DNA of 41,514 bases from a virus. The DNA lies in IMG/VR virus record IMGVR_UViG_3300046656_000525, positions 1 through 41,514 of that record, one strand, 5' to 3'. Positions 1-8,183 of the stretch are shown here, piece after piece. Positions within the stretch are counted from its first letter, which is position 1. Every line of letters begins with the position of its first letter. A model generated the notes under the pieces. The model saw only the letters and a list, made by a program, of their open reading frames with translations. It was not told the origin of the DNA and ran no database searches. The translations under genes were made by a program, and so were the position numbers.

Positions 1-74
1 CAATAGCTCAAACAACACGCAAAGAAATCGAAAGATTGTTTACTGGCCGTGGCATCCAGTTAGGGGGCCTATGA
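1..74 (+). CDS. C-terminal end of the tape measure protein (wraps from window end)
   Basis: Reading from base 3 gives 23 residues ending in GRGIQLGGL and a TGA at 72-74 that overlaps the next ATG. The last base of the window plus bases 1-2 form the codon ACA, so the frame left open at 41514 continues here without a shift. The joined tape measure would be 1728 residues. The position, directly upstream of tail-tip genes, is where a tape measure gene should end. The continuity is seen in the sequence. That the ends really join (a circular or circularly permuted genome) is inference, since frame agreement alone has a one-in-three chance. Confidence 0.8.
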   Translation, partial: IAQTTRKEIERLFTGRGIQLGGL

Positions 75-331
75 AAAAATTACGAGTCAATCGACAGGTC
101 AATGATGATGGAATCGTGTATTTTATTAACATAGAAAGCATGGACCTATTTTTCGATACCCAGAAAGAAGCGAATAGCGCACTAGAAGCTATGATCACGC
201 TGTTAAGAAGGAACAGCGGCTTGGCAAAACAGAAAGAGCGCAATGTGATTGCTGATAAACTCTATGATAACGGGTTTCCATTGGCGGCCGATTATCTAAA
301 GGGAGGCGAAAGTGGGCAATCAGCGAATTGA
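71..331 (+). CDS. Small tail-module protein of unknown function
   Basis: An 86-residue protein starting at an ATG that overlaps the tape-measure stop (ATGA), with an AGGGGG ribosome site just upstream. It has no transmembrane segment or cysteine motif; the middle is helical and rich in charged residues. Its place between the tape measure and the large tail-tip proteins is where siphoviruses carry small distal-tail or tail-assembly proteins, so a structural or assembly role is inferred. No family recognised. Confidence 0.75.
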   Translation: MKKLRVNRQVNDDGIVYFINIESMDLFFDTQKEANSALEAMITLLRRNSGLAKQKERNVIADKLYDNGFPLAADYLKGGESGQSAN

Positions 332-2201
332 TTACAATCATCGAATCTCTTATTTAGTCAATACCGATAATGCGGTGGGTCCCACAACAAGCCTGAGTTT
401 AAGGACATTAGACAATCCCAGCCCTACCACTGGAAACGCTATCTGGCTCGCTATGCCGGGAACACCCGGGGCCACGGATGCTGGGGCAAATACAACAAAC
501 GCCACCGCCGTAGCTAGTGCAGCAGTGCCAGTTGCTACCCTTGAAAAAGCTATTGACGTAATGCAGGCTCAGCCGACCCGAACCACAATCCATATTATTC
601 GCAACAGTTATGTAGGCACGCTATCTTTTGCCGCCACAGACGCACACACAAGCGATTTAATCACTAACATGATAGTACAAGTGGAAAATGGGGAAACAGC
701 TACAATCCTTTTTTCATCAAGTCCCTTCGCTGGCTGGGGTGGCAGCTCTTCATTTGGCGGCAATACCAATCTATTATCTGGTCTAAAATTAAATGGCTTA
801 TATCTAACATCCGCGGGTGGGCTTCCAATTAAGATACTCAATGGCAAGGTCCGATGGTGCCAAGTTGATTATATCATCGATACCGGGGCCACGTCTCTTA
901 TCGATATTCAAATGCACGATACCACAAACGTGTTTACGAACAACCGTTTGAATGGCCGTATCCGCTTAACTGATGGCACACTCTACGCTGCTGCTTACGG
1001 TGTCAAGTTTTTCAACGCTAATAATACGGTCCAAGAGTGTATTTTTGAAAACTACGATAGCCCAACTGGCGCTGCAATTGCCGGGGTTGCCCCAAGTATC
1101 CCAAACAAGGTCGTAATTGCACGTAACTGCGATTTTGTGCGGTGTAGGTACACATACTTAGGCACAAGTGACATAGATTTTGCATTGCAGAATAGCATAG
1201 TTTGGGACGCCCTTTGGCCGGCTAACGATACGACAGGGGATGCGGCCAGCCCTGATGTCACGATTACGAATAGCCTTATCAATTATGGCAACGTCAATGG
1301 GGGCGCCCGGTTAGTGACAGTGACTGATTGTTTGCAAGGGATTAACCCGCTTTTTTATGATGTTTCCGGCGGCGATTATCATTTACAGGACCAAAGGCAA
1401 TTGGCGCCCGATTCCATGGACCTTTTCGCCTTTACATCTAAGGCAGTTTATAATCCTGCAATAGGCCAGCAACCCGGCGATAATTCGCTTGACCTTGGAC
1501 CATATATTTTCGGCTATACACTAATACAGGATGAGTGGCGCGAGCTGGAATGGGATAACGAGTTTTGGAATGATAAAGTTACAATAGAAAAAACACTGAC
1601 AGATTATGATGGGTTTGAAGACCTACGCGGTAATTTTCACCGAGTATTTGATGCACCCCGCCGTAAGATCAGCTTCACGGCTATAAATGATAACTGGACC
1701 GGTACCAAAGCGAGCTATGATTTGCTTGACTTAATCGAAGCGTCAGGGGCAAAGCGCTGGTATCCACGAGGTGATACAGGGGTTTGGGATGATGAGGATA
1801 GGACAGTTACCCAGCAAGCCGATGATTCATGGCTTGTGAATGTAGAATTGAGTATTCCGCTTGTACGCAATTCATTCAATGGATTTATCTGTCATCTTGC
1901 CAGTGGTGCTAATGATTTCTATCTCAGGATCCGTAGCCACGATACAAATCCTACGCTCGGCTTTGATATCGTATTAGAAGACCATAGAGAGAACCAATTG
2001 ACTATGGCAGCGGGTGTATATGATATTACCTGCCTTTACTTACCTGTTGAAGTGGATCAAGCCGGAACGCCAATGGTATTTGAAAACTGGGATCCCCAAT
2101 TAAATCCACTAATGCGACCCGGTGCTAGTGATTGCGATATTGGCCACCAAGAGGGCAATGTGCGATTTCTAACAGTAAGGGAGTGCGAAATCGACGAATG
2201 A
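312..2201 (+). CDS. Tail protein with right-handed beta-helix region
   Basis: A 629-residue protein from a GTG start preceded by GGGAGGC, overlapping the upstream gene by 20 bases. Residues about 95-360 show the short repeating beta-strand pattern of parallel beta-helix (pectate-lyase-like) proteins, ending in the signature NPLFYDVSGGDYHLQ, which closes such helices in many secreted and phage proteins. The last ~230 residues, rich in Trp and Asp, form a separate domain that may attach to the tail tip. Beta-helices on phage tails usually bind or cleave surface polysaccharide. That role is inferred here; I see no identifiable catalytic residues. Confidence 0.75.
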   Translation: MGNQRIDYNHRISYLVNTDNAVGPTTSLSLRTLDNPSPTTGNAIWLAMPGTPGATDAGANTTNATAVASAAVPVATLEKAIDVMQAQPTRTTIHIIRNSYVGTLSFAATDAHTSDLITNMIVQVENGETATILFSSSPFAGWGGSSSFGGNTNLLSGLKLNGLYLTSAGGLPIKILNGKVRWCQVDYIIDTGATSLIDIQMHDTTNVFTNNRLNGRIRLTDGTLYAAAYGVKFFNANNTVQECIFENYDSPTGAAIAGVAPSIPNKVVIARNCDFVRCRYTYLGTSDIDFALQNSIVWDALWPANDTTGDAASPDVTITNSLINYGNVNGGARLVTVTDCLQGINPLFYDVSGGDYHLQDQRQLAPDSMDLFAFTSKAVYNPAIGQQPGDNSLDLGPYIFGYTLIQDEWRELEWDNEFWNDKVTIEKTLTDYDGFEDLRGNFHRVFDAPRRKISFTAINDNWTGTKASYDLLDLIEASGAKRWYPRGDTGVWDDEDRTVTQQADDSWLVNVELSIPLVRNSFNGFICHLASGANDFYLRIRSHDTNPTLGFDIVLEDHRENQLTMAAGVYDITCLYLPVEVDQAGTPMVFENWDPQLNPLMRPGASDCDIGHQEGNVRFLTVRECEIDE

Positions 2202-3235
2202 TAGGCAATTCAAATCGACACATCTATCTTGGCGGCTACGATGTTACTCGCTATGTCCTGAATACCAAAGTGCCAACGGCTATGCAGTTTAAGCCTGAAT
2301 GGGGAGAATTGCCTGCAATTTCGAGATTAGAGTTTGATTTACTGAATGATACCGGGATTTTCTCTTCTAAAGGCCTTAAAAGTGTTTTTAATAATATAGA
2401 TTTGACAAGCATTACAGCCAAGGTCACGTTAGAACAGGGCTCAACAGTAACAACTGAGTGGGATGGCGTTGTTGAAAACATATTAGAGGACCATAGGACA
2501 CGCCGAACGACAGTTACTGGCATTACTCAATTCTCGAAATTACTTGATTCCCCTTCACTCGTGACTCTTGGCGCTAATACGCCCTCTGAATTATCCAGAT
2601 TGGTATTTGGTTTATACAATATCCCAGTGGATGAAATCGCCTATGCCAAAGCTAACTCGCTATTATCAGGTTTAGTGCTAGCACAGGTCGATCCGAACCT
2701 ATTGGATAGCCATCTAACATTGATGGAATTGCAAAAACAACTCGCAGCGGCCGGATACGCCCGGATTTATTCAATAAATGGATTAATGGTATATGAAGTT
2801 TTTGATGTAGAAGCCACGCAAGCCCCCGGTTTCAGTATAACAGAGCGCCAAATAATGGAACACCCAGTCATAACCAAAGAGACCCGTTTACCCACTGCAT
2901 ACACGGTAGAAACCCTATTTGGCCGCACTGAATCGCCTGATTGGCAAACCGGTAGCAATTCCAAGAATTTGGATTTTGGCCCAAATGCAGCAGTGAAAAT
3001 CACGAGTTTAAGTGCTGGCCAGCAAGTGGCAACCCAATGGGCCGTAATTGACCGATTACAGACAAGCCGTATTGAGTTTGCAGTTTTGGATGATATCGGC
3101 TTAATGTTTGATCTGAACACGTTTATAAACTTCACTTGCGAGCCAATCGCCATCATAAATGCCACTATGGAAATTATCGGAATCGATCGCTCTGATCATC
3201 GATATACCAAACTGACAGGACGGGTGGCATCATGA
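2198..3235 (+). CDS. Probable tail hub / baseplate protein
   Basis: A 345-residue protein. The ATG at 2198 overlaps the preceding TGA and has AAGGGAG upstream; an earlier in-frame ATG at 2132 lies deep in the previous gene and is less likely. The N-terminus (YLGGYDVTRYVL, then alternating beta strands) and the mixed alpha/beta middle resemble tail-hub proteins that cap the tube. It lies between the beta-helix protein and the large fibre protein, which supports a tail-tip role. There is no enzymatic motif. Function rests mainly on position. Confidence 0.6.
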   Translation: MIGNSNRHIYLGGYDVTRYVLNTKVPTAMQFKPEWGELPAISRLEFDLLNDTGIFSSKGLKSVFNNIDLTSITAKVTLEQGSTVTTEWDGVVENILEDHRTRRTTVTGITQFSKLLDSPSLVTLGANTPSELSRLVFGLYNIPVDEIAYAKANSLLSGLVLAQVDPNLLDSHLTLMELQKQLAAAGYARIYSINGLMVYEVFDVEATQAPGFSITERQIMEHPVITKETRLPTAYTVETLFGRTESPDWQTGSNSKNLDFGPNAAVKITSLSAGQQVATQWAVIDRLQTSRIEFAVLDDIGLMFDLNTFINFTCEPIAIINATMEIIGIDRSDHRYTKLTGRVAS

Positions 3236-5070
3236 GATTGACAAACATAAACCCACGGCCAATCACAGAGACCGGGAAGCAGGTTGCCACGCGTGTTAGA
3301 TCAAACACTAAGAATTACCCAGACAATCTACGCGGGGTCTTCAAAAATATCTCAGGGGATAACGTCCAATTCGGACCCCTGGATAAGGGGCAAGGGCAAG
3401 AATATATTCGCTTTACCTTTGAGATTTCTGATGAGGCGCTGGCCTACAAAACTAACGAGACTTGGACCCTTGACTTATCCAATACTGGTATAAATCTCAG
3501 CACTTTTGCGGGCGGGCGCGTGGACACGCTTGCACAGGAAGCGGATCGGCAATATTTAGCTTGGGCATTTCTGGATAGCAATTTTGAATGGGCTGGAATC
3601 GGAATTACCCGCAAACCGTATTCAGCATTTTCAGCAGTGAGCTCAGGCTCAAAGGGATCGACTGGGACATTTACAGTCACAAATGGATATCAGTTTACCA
3701 TAGGTGCGCGCGTGTATGTGCATAATGACAAGGGTACGACAAACCTGATTGAGTCAAATTACGGCACGATAGCCTCAATAGCCAGCTCGACAAGCATAAC
3801 AATCACCCTCGATAACGATGCAAGTTATGGGGTTAACATCACGGCTGCCACGGGTGGCTACATTTTACAGCATAACGAGTTTAGGCCTTATATCGTAGCC
3901 TCGGGATCACAAACGCTATATTCAAATTATTATTGTCTGATTGGTGAAATCGATACGGTTTCCACAAACATTTTCAACGCTAAAATCCTACCTATTCAGA
4001 GCGGTGAAATCAGCTTCCAAGAGACGGCCGTAACTGTGAAAGAACAGACCCTTCCATTAATACAGGGGTGGTTTTTCGGCGCTGTCACTAACAAGAAGGT
4101 CTTGATCGATCCGTGGCGGGACTGGATCCAAAGGAAATATTACCTATTCCCAGTTGGTGAAAAGGTCTTCAAAGTCCCATATTCAGCGACCAATCCGCTT
4201 TTCATTGACTTATCCACAACAGGCCTGAATGGTATTATCGATACAATAGCCTTCCAAAACGGCCGTCAATATCTTGTCTGGGCAATAACCAATGGGCCTA
4301 ATAACGCGGTATCTACAATCGTGGCCACCCGCAAGCCTTTTTCCGCATGGACAACATTCACTGGCTCGGGTGCTAAGGGCAGCACCACTTTCCAAATCAC
4401 AAACGTAACCAATGGTTATCAGTTCACAATTGGCGCTAGAGCAGTGGTGCGAAATACCGTAGGGACGGCCCCGCTTTTTGAGTATAACTGGGGAACTATT
4501 ACAGCTCAGACAAACACAAGTCTCACATTGACATTGGATAACGTGGCGAATTATGGCACTGCAATCTCAGCAGGTACGGGCGGTGAGGTAAAACAATGGG
4601 ATACCTTTTACCCTTGGGTAGTCAGCTCAGGCTCACATACTCTTTATGCTCAGAATTACGCATTAATGGGTGAGATATATACCGACCTTAGCACAGGCAA
4701 TATCCACAACGCCTATCGAGTCGATGATGAGTATCGTACTGGCCAACGGAAAACAGCAACGGATCAAACAACGGCGGTGGTCGCGGCTACGGCCTTCACT
4801 TTTGCCCGCGATATCCCGCTTTGGGCCGATAAGATCAACGCCCAAATGTATGTAGAGCAGAATAAACCACTTGTGAATACATTGCTTTTTAATCATAATG
4901 GCAATGACTTGGTTTGCTTTATCACAACGGCAGACGGCTACACGTTTATTGATAATACAGGCTATGTGGATTTGGATCCATATGCTTCATTGCAGTGGCA
5001 GAAAAATCACACAATTCGGGCAGCGGTGCTAGTGCTTGATTTTAGGGTAAAAGGCGGTATGCGTTTATGA
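3232..5070 (+). CDS. Tail fibre / receptor-binding protein with internal duplication
   Basis: A 612-residue protein joined to the previous gene by an ATGA overlap. Two segments of about 150 residues (roughly 95-245 and 330-485) are clear copies of each other: both contain NGYQFTIGAR, a run ending in LDN, a Gly-rich turn, a YP/YI-V-SGS strand and a final LMGEI/LIGEI. Composition is beta-rich (Thr, Ser, Asn, Gly) with no helices, as expected for a fibre. It is the last tail gene before lysis, a common place for the receptor-binding protein. The duplication is directly visible; receptor binding is inferred. Confidence 0.7.
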   Translation: MRLTNINPRPITETGKQVATRVRSNTKNYPDNLRGVFKNISGDNVQFGPLDKGQGQEYIRFTFEISDEALAYKTNETWTLDLSNTGINLSTFAGGRVDTLAQEADRQYLAWAFLDSNFEWAGIGITRKPYSAFSAVSSGSKGSTGTFTVTNGYQFTIGARVYVHNDKGTTNLIESNYGTIASIASSTSITITLDNDASYGVNITAATGGYILQHNEFRPYIVASGSQTLYSNYYCLIGEIDTVSTNIFNAKILPIQSGEISFQETAVTVKEQTLPLIQGWFFGAVTNKKVLIDPWRDWIQRKYYLFPVGEKVFKVPYSATNPLFIDLSTTGLNGIIDTIAFQNGRQYLVWAITNGPNNAVSTIVATRKPFSAWTTFTGSGAKGSTTFQITNVTNGYQFTIGARAVVRNTVGTAPLFEYNWGTITAQTNTSLTLTLDNVANYGTAISAGTGGEVKQWDTFYPWVVSSGSHTLYAQNYALMGEIYTDLSTGNIHNAYRVDDEYRTGQRKTATDQTTAVVAATAFTFARDIPLWADKINAQMYVEQNKPLVNTLLFNHNGNDLVCFITTADGYTFIDNTGYVDLDPYASLQWQKNHTIRAAVLVLDFRVKGGMRL

Positions 5071-5333
5071 AAGGCGAACTTGAGCGGCTTGCAATATTAG
5101 AAACTGAGGTGGTCAATATGGAAAAAATAACCGACGGGCTTATAAGCAAACTGGAAGAGCTTAACACGGCACAAGTGAGCGGCTTTAATCAGATAAACTT
5201 GCACTTATCCGATTTGAATAACAAAATAATCCAATGGGAAAAGCGCTGGAATTGGTTTTCCCGCTTGACTCTATCGATCTTAGCTGCTATTATTGGTGGC
5301 GTACTAATGCTTTGGATAAAGGGTATGCAGTGA
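5067..5333 (+). CDS. XhlA-like coiled-coil membrane protein (lysis accessory)
   Basis: An 88-residue protein with a long N-terminal coiled coil (residues about 1-55, heptad Leu/Ile pattern) followed by one C-terminal transmembrane helix (about 65-84, Leu/Ile/Gly rich). This layout matches the XhlA/haemolysin family found beside phage holins. It is joined to the fibre gene by ATGA and precedes the holin and endolysin genes. A lysis-accessory role is inferred from architecture and position; a small tail or membrane protein of other function remains possible. Confidence 0.6.
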   Translation: MKGELERLAILETEVVNMEKITDGLISKLEELNTAQVSGFNQINLHLSDLNNKIIQWEKRWNWFSRLTLSILAAIIGGVLMLWIKGMQ

Positions 5334-5614
5334 TATTCGATAAAATGTTACCCGATATAAAAAAAGCAGCGACGGGTGTAGGTGCAAGCCAAGAGTCAAT
5401 CGATAATTTTGAAAGCTGGGTAGAGATCTATACACCTGATTGGAATCAAGATTGGAATAGCTTCCGAGTGGCGGCTGGCCCAGACCGAGAATTACTGATT
5501 ACCCTGCTAAATGCGGTGGCTGAATTGACGATGACTTTCCGGCGAGAGCTGAACAAGACCTTAATCGTAGAGCGGAAGTTAAACTCTTTTAAAACAACAA
5601 AATATGATATATAA
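5330..5614 (+). CDS. Small protein of unknown function in the lysis region
   Basis: 94 residues from a GTG at 5330 that overlaps the stop of the XhlA-like gene, with AAAGGG upstream; an ATG five codons later is the alternative start. The protein is soluble-looking and mostly helical with several Trp. It lacks transmembrane segments and recognisable motifs. Its tight coupling to the XhlA-like gene suggests co-expression with the lysis genes. Confidence 0.6.
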   Translation: MIFDKMLPDIKKAATGVGASQESIDNFESWVEIYTPDWNQDWNSFRVAAGPDRELLITLLNAVAELTMTFRRELNKTLIVERKLNSFKTTKYDI

Positions 5615-5624
5615 AATTGCGATA

Positions 5625-5655
5625 CCCAGTGAGAATACGTATGGTTCACACTGGG
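5625..5655 (+). repeat. Imperfect stem-loop upstream of the holin gene
   Basis: CCCAGTG (5625-5631) pairs with CACTGGG (5649-5655). After one A-A mismatch, GAA pairs with TTC, leaving a 9-base loop. GCGATA flanks it on both sides as a direct repeat. No T-run follows, so it is not a standard terminator. It fills most of the 95-base gene-free gap before the holin. Confidence 0.5.
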
Positions 5656-5664
5656 CGATAAACC

Positions 5665-5695
5665 TTGACAACAGAAAACAGGTTAAATCTGTCAA
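5665..5695 (+). repeat. Inverted repeat TTGACA / TGTCAA before the holin
   Basis: TTGACA at 5665-5670 and TGTCAA at 5690-5695 are perfect complements separated by 19 bases. TTGACA matches a -35 box, but 17 bases on I see no credible -10 (TCTGTC). The element may be a regulator site or mRNA structure directly ahead of the AAAGGA ribosome site of the holin gene. Confidence 0.35.
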
Positions 5696-5709
5696 AAGGA
5701 AAATAATAT

Positions 5710-5934
5710 ATGAACGGTAAATTGACAAGTAATATCACGATTTTCGTGACTGTCGTAACTGGCTTGCTGATTGCAGCTGGCTGGCCATCCCAAGCCGAGG
5801 CATTTCAGCAAGTAGCCTTATCGCTTGCCCCTATTATGACTGCACACATGGGTGCTATCTGGCTTGGGAACAAGTCTGCGGTAGCGAAAGCTGCGGAAGT
5901 AGTTCAAGCGGAGGTAAAAAATGGACCTGCTTAA
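5710..5934 (+). CDS. Putative holin
   Basis: 74 residues with an AAAAGGA ribosome site. Two hydrophobic helices are predicted (about 9-25 and 35-52) joined by a short turn, then a charged C-terminal tail ending in KNGPA. Size and topology fit a small class II-like phage holin, which makes lesions in the inner membrane to time lysis. The gene overlaps the start of the peptidase gene by 14 bases and follows the XhlA-like gene, completing a lysis cassette. No family-specific motif was recognised, so the assignment rests on topology and context. Confidence 0.6.
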   Translation: MNGKLTSNITIFVTVVTGLLIAAGWPSQAEAFQQVALSLAPIMTAHMGAIWLGNKSAVAKAAEVVQAEVKNGPA

Positions 5935-6505
5935 AACCGAACATGACAACCAAAGAGATAACAAATACCGACCCTATGAAGTCTGTAATATGTGCTCTGC
6001 ATGGACATTTATTAAATATTTCAGACCCGATTTCCCGCTTAATTCGGATGATCTCTATACCCAAGCTAACACGTCTAAAATGTGGGATTGGATTAAGGCG
6101 AACGTACCGGGGTCGAGTTGGATCAAGAACTTTTTCGATATCAAGTCGGCTAATCAGGTTTGGTGCGTAATCGAAAGGCTTATCGATATCCACTTGGCAG
6201 GCATTGGCGACTGCTATTTCAAGGGGATAAACAGTTATAAGCAAATTGAGACGGAAATAAAAGTCAATAAAAATCCCGTTATCGTCGGTACTTCATTGAC
6301 GGGCGCAGGACACATTATTGTAATTGTAGGCATAGAAGACTTTGGCGGGGATCCGAACAAGCAGGGATATTTCATTTGCCAAGATCCCTATGGGGATGCC
6401 AACACGAATTACGCTAATCCAGACGGGAAAGAAGTGCATTACACGTATAATTTTTTGTGGAATAAGATCTACAAAGATCGCGGGTTGTTTTTCAGGAAGA
6501 CTTAG
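5921..6505 (+). CDS. C39-like cysteine peptidase, probable endolysin
   Basis: 194 residues. The N-terminal stretch QRDNKYRPYEVCNMCSA matches the substrate-side motif of the C39-like peptidase family (Gln, then Cys22 as likely nucleophile). GAGHIIVIVGI carries the probable catalytic His131, and CQDPYGD the Asp155. These spacings and motifs are typical of papain-fold phage lysins and bacteriocin-type peptidases that cut peptide bonds in cell walls. There is no separate wall-binding domain and no signal peptide, so export would depend on the adjacent holin. It converges with the leftward operon, the two stop ends overlapping by 14 bases. Confidence 0.7.
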   Translation: MDLLKTEHDNQRDNKYRPYEVCNMCSAWTFIKYFRPDFPLNSDDLYTQANTSKMWDWIKANVPGSSWIKNFFDIKSANQVWCVIERLIDIHLAGIGDCYFKGINSYKQIETEIKVNKNPVIVGTSLTGAGHIIVIVGIEDFGGDPNKQGYFICQDPYGDANTNYANPDGKEVHYTYNFLWNKIYKDRGLFFRKT

Positions 6506-6713
6506 GCTTATCACTCATAAAATTAAGCCCTTCCGCTGTAATACGGCAAACTCTTTCATTGCCTTCTCGGCTGATTTCGACGATATATTCATTGCCGATC
6601 AGGTGCTTGTAAGTGCCTTCCTCATGTTGGTCGGATATCGTGTAGATGATGTGATCCGAGGCCATGTTTTCGAGCAGCATGTTATGCAAGAGTTGTTTCT
6701 GTTCATTTACCAT
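6492..6713 (-). CDS. Small protein, paralogue of its upstream neighbour
   Basis: 73 residues, last gene of the leftward operon, with a strong GAGGAGG ribosome site inside the end of the preceding gene. It begins MVNEQKQLL and aligns along its length with the first ~65 residues of the next gene (6714-7154): shared MVNE start, a Tyr-Ile-x-Glu-Ile-Ser strand and a C-terminal Thr-x-x-Gly. It probably arose by duplication. The alternating basic and acidic residues suggest a small winged-helix-like or beta fold; function unknown. Confidence 0.75.
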   Translation of the reverse strand: MVNEQKQLLHNMLLENMASDHIIYTISDQHEEGTYKHLIGNEYIVEISREGNERVCRITAEGLNFMSDKPKSS

Positions 6714-7154
6714 TTAAGCCTCCTCAATTGGTCCAAATGATTCGATGTAAGCATCCGTCATACCCTCTCGATTCAAGTAAAACTGAGCCCATTCAATTGA
6801 AACTTGCGAAATATCATTACTGCCATATTTCCAAGTGAACCAATTGCCATTCTTTGTCCGATAAAGGGCTTGCTCTGTCCTACATCGATTATTGTCATAA
6901 TAAATGACCAATTCCGATTTAGAAATATCATATAACTTGCCATCAAGTATTACCTTCGCTTTAGCGTGTAGTCGATGTTTACCCTTTTGCGTTAATTTAT
7001 ATACCCAAGGTTTTTTATCATAGCTGATTTCAATATAGTGTTTCGATAATAGAATTGTCCGTTCTGGATCATTTTCTTTAATTTCAATTCCATAATGATA
7101 TTCCGTCGCTGATGGGAAAAAGCGCTCAAGAAGTGCTCTATCCTCATTTACCAT
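6714..7154 (-). CDS. Unknown protein with duplicated N-terminal domain
   Basis: 146 residues. The first ~65 residues match the 73-residue neighbour. The rest adds a domain rich in Tyr and Trp (KNGNWFTWKYG) with a predicted beta-rich fold. The gene overlaps the membrane-protein gene upstream by 11 bases, so all are translated from one mRNA. No family recognised. Given the operon position opposite the replication genes, host takeover or lysogenic-conversion functions are possible but unproven. Confidence 0.75.
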   Translation of the reverse strand: MVNEDRALLERFFPSATEYHYGIEIKENDPERTILLSKHYIEISYDKKPWVYKLTQKGKHRLHAKAKVILDGKLYDISKSELVIYYDNNRCRTEQALYRTKNGNWFTWKYGSNDISQVSIEWAQFYLNREGMTDAYIESFGPIEEA

Positions 7155-7482
7155 TTATAACTCCATGTTGTTCTATTTGTAACAAAAGCCATCCGAGTTG
7201 TTGCCGTGCCTCGCTAGCCATTTTAACCACTGCACTTAAATCGCATGTATCAACCCGATCCAGACTGCCCTTTAAGTACGAAACTGTCGTCCGCGCATTA
7301 AGAAGAGGCTGTTCCATTTGGCTCAATTTTAAGATTTGCTCCCCATCTTTTTCCATGCGTGTAATGCCGTACCACACCACACCGCCGAGAGTTAGTGAAA
7401 GCACTATTATAATGCTAATCAATACCCAAGCGAGTCGCATAAACCAATGGCGAGCGTATTCATAATCGAGATATTTAATCAT
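7144..7482 (-). CDS. Membrane-anchored small protein
   Basis: 112 residues with one strong transmembrane helix (about residues 17-40: WVLISIIIVLSLTLGGVVWY) after a short basic N-terminus, followed by a helical, charged outer or periplasmic part of about 70 residues. Topology is that of an inner-membrane anchored protein with its bulk outside. ATGA overlap with the preceding gene. It could be a Rz-like or superinfection-exclusion protein. Neither has specific support. Confidence 0.7.
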   Translation of the reverse strand: MIKYLDYEYARHWFMRLAWVLISIIIVLSLTLGGVVWYGITRMEKDGEQILKLSQMEQPLLNARTTVSYLKGSLDRVDTCDLSAVVKMASEARQQLGWLLLQIEQHGVINGK

Positions 7483-7661
7483 TCGCTTGGCCCCTTATAG
7501 TTATCAAGTGTGTGTTGGCTTGCTTCCGTCAATGTTTCGTAATCGTCTTCAATCGGCTTTGGTTGGCGCTTATTAATCACGGCACGGCTTGCCACGTCTG
7601 AGCCGAAATACTGCTTGTAATATTCGTGGCGCCGTTGACGGTCTTCTTGTGTATCAGTCAT
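7479..7661 (-). CDS. Small hydrophilic protein of unknown function
   Basis: 60 residues from the ATG at 7661, preceded by AAGGA; the frame stays open to 7712, but no ribosome site supports that earlier start. Begins MTDTQEDRQRRHEYYKQYFG, very charged and helical. No motif recognised. It overlaps the membrane-protein gene by ATGA, so the two are likely translationally coupled. Confidence 0.6.
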   Translation of the reverse strand: MTDTQEDRQRRHEYYKQYFGSDVASRAVINKRQPKPIEDDYETLTEASQHTLDNYKGPSE

Positions 7662-7722
7662 AATATAATTCCTTATCGCCCACCACATACGCGACGAGCG
7701 AAGTGTATGCAAGATATTTTTC

Positions 7723-7887
7723 TTACTTCTTTACCCCACCACAAGGTGAGGTCTCTGTTTTATCAGAGCAGGCTATATCGGCCAGTAGTGTTTCTAAAAA
7801 GCGATCGACCTTTTGGGGGTCTGGGTTTTCGATGGATTCTTCTAAAATCATAGTCGCTTCTATGTTGTTAATTTCATGTTGAGTCAT
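7723..7887 (-). CDS. 54-residue acidic protein of unknown function
   Basis: A short gene with AAGGAGA upstream of the ATG at 7887, ATGA-coupled to the preceding stop, and ending in CGGVKK. It is acidic and helical and contains the segment NPDPQKVDRFLETLL. Start, ribosome site and coupling make it a convincing gene despite its size. About 60 bases without a gene separate it from the next one downstream. No function suggested. Confidence 0.65.
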   Translation of the reverse strand: MTQHEINNIEATMILEESIENPDPQKVDRFLETLLADIACSDKTETSPCGGVKK

Positions 7888-8183
7888 AGTGTTTCTCCTT
7901 GCCCAGATTGTTCGGTTTTATCGAAAAAATCTTTAATCATTTTTCGTCCTTCTGCAACAATTTGATTGCCATCAGCTGGGATATCCCATGTAAAATGAGG
8001 ATTGGCAAGGCAATGCAATTTATCAAATATTTGCAACATCGCTGTCTTAAGAGCAGAATTAGACGATTCATATTTCAAGCGGATATCAAGCATATGTCGT
8101 TCATGTTCCATTTTATCCAATTCTATCTGCCGAAAATTTGCTTGCACGTTCCTCACGACGTCCAATCCATCATTGCGTGCCAT
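7884..8183 (-). CDS. Helical protein, paralogue of the 8170-8538 product
   Basis: 99 residues with a CGGAGG ribosome site. The central and C-terminal parts match the next protein: AMLQIFDKL against AMLEIFAKM, then a Pro/Asp stretch, then EGRKMIKDFF against DGEKMVKEYF. The N-terminal half is a probable coiled coil. The pair looks like a tandem duplication. No enzymatic motif; function unknown. Confidence 0.7.
   Translation of the reverse strand: MARNDGLDVVRNVQANFRQIELDKMEHERHMLDIRLKYESSNSALKTAMLQIFDKLHCLANPHFTWDIPADGNQIVAEGRKMIKDFFDKTEQSGQGETL

Noticed and set aside
3241-3270. TTGACA near the start of the fibre gene as a promoter
   Set aside because: No -10 at 15-19 bases and the site is inside coding sequence.
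4210-4395. Open frames on the minus strand opposite tail genes
   Set aside because: They lack ribosome sites and lie wholly within a strongly coding opposite strand; their composition follows the overlying gene.
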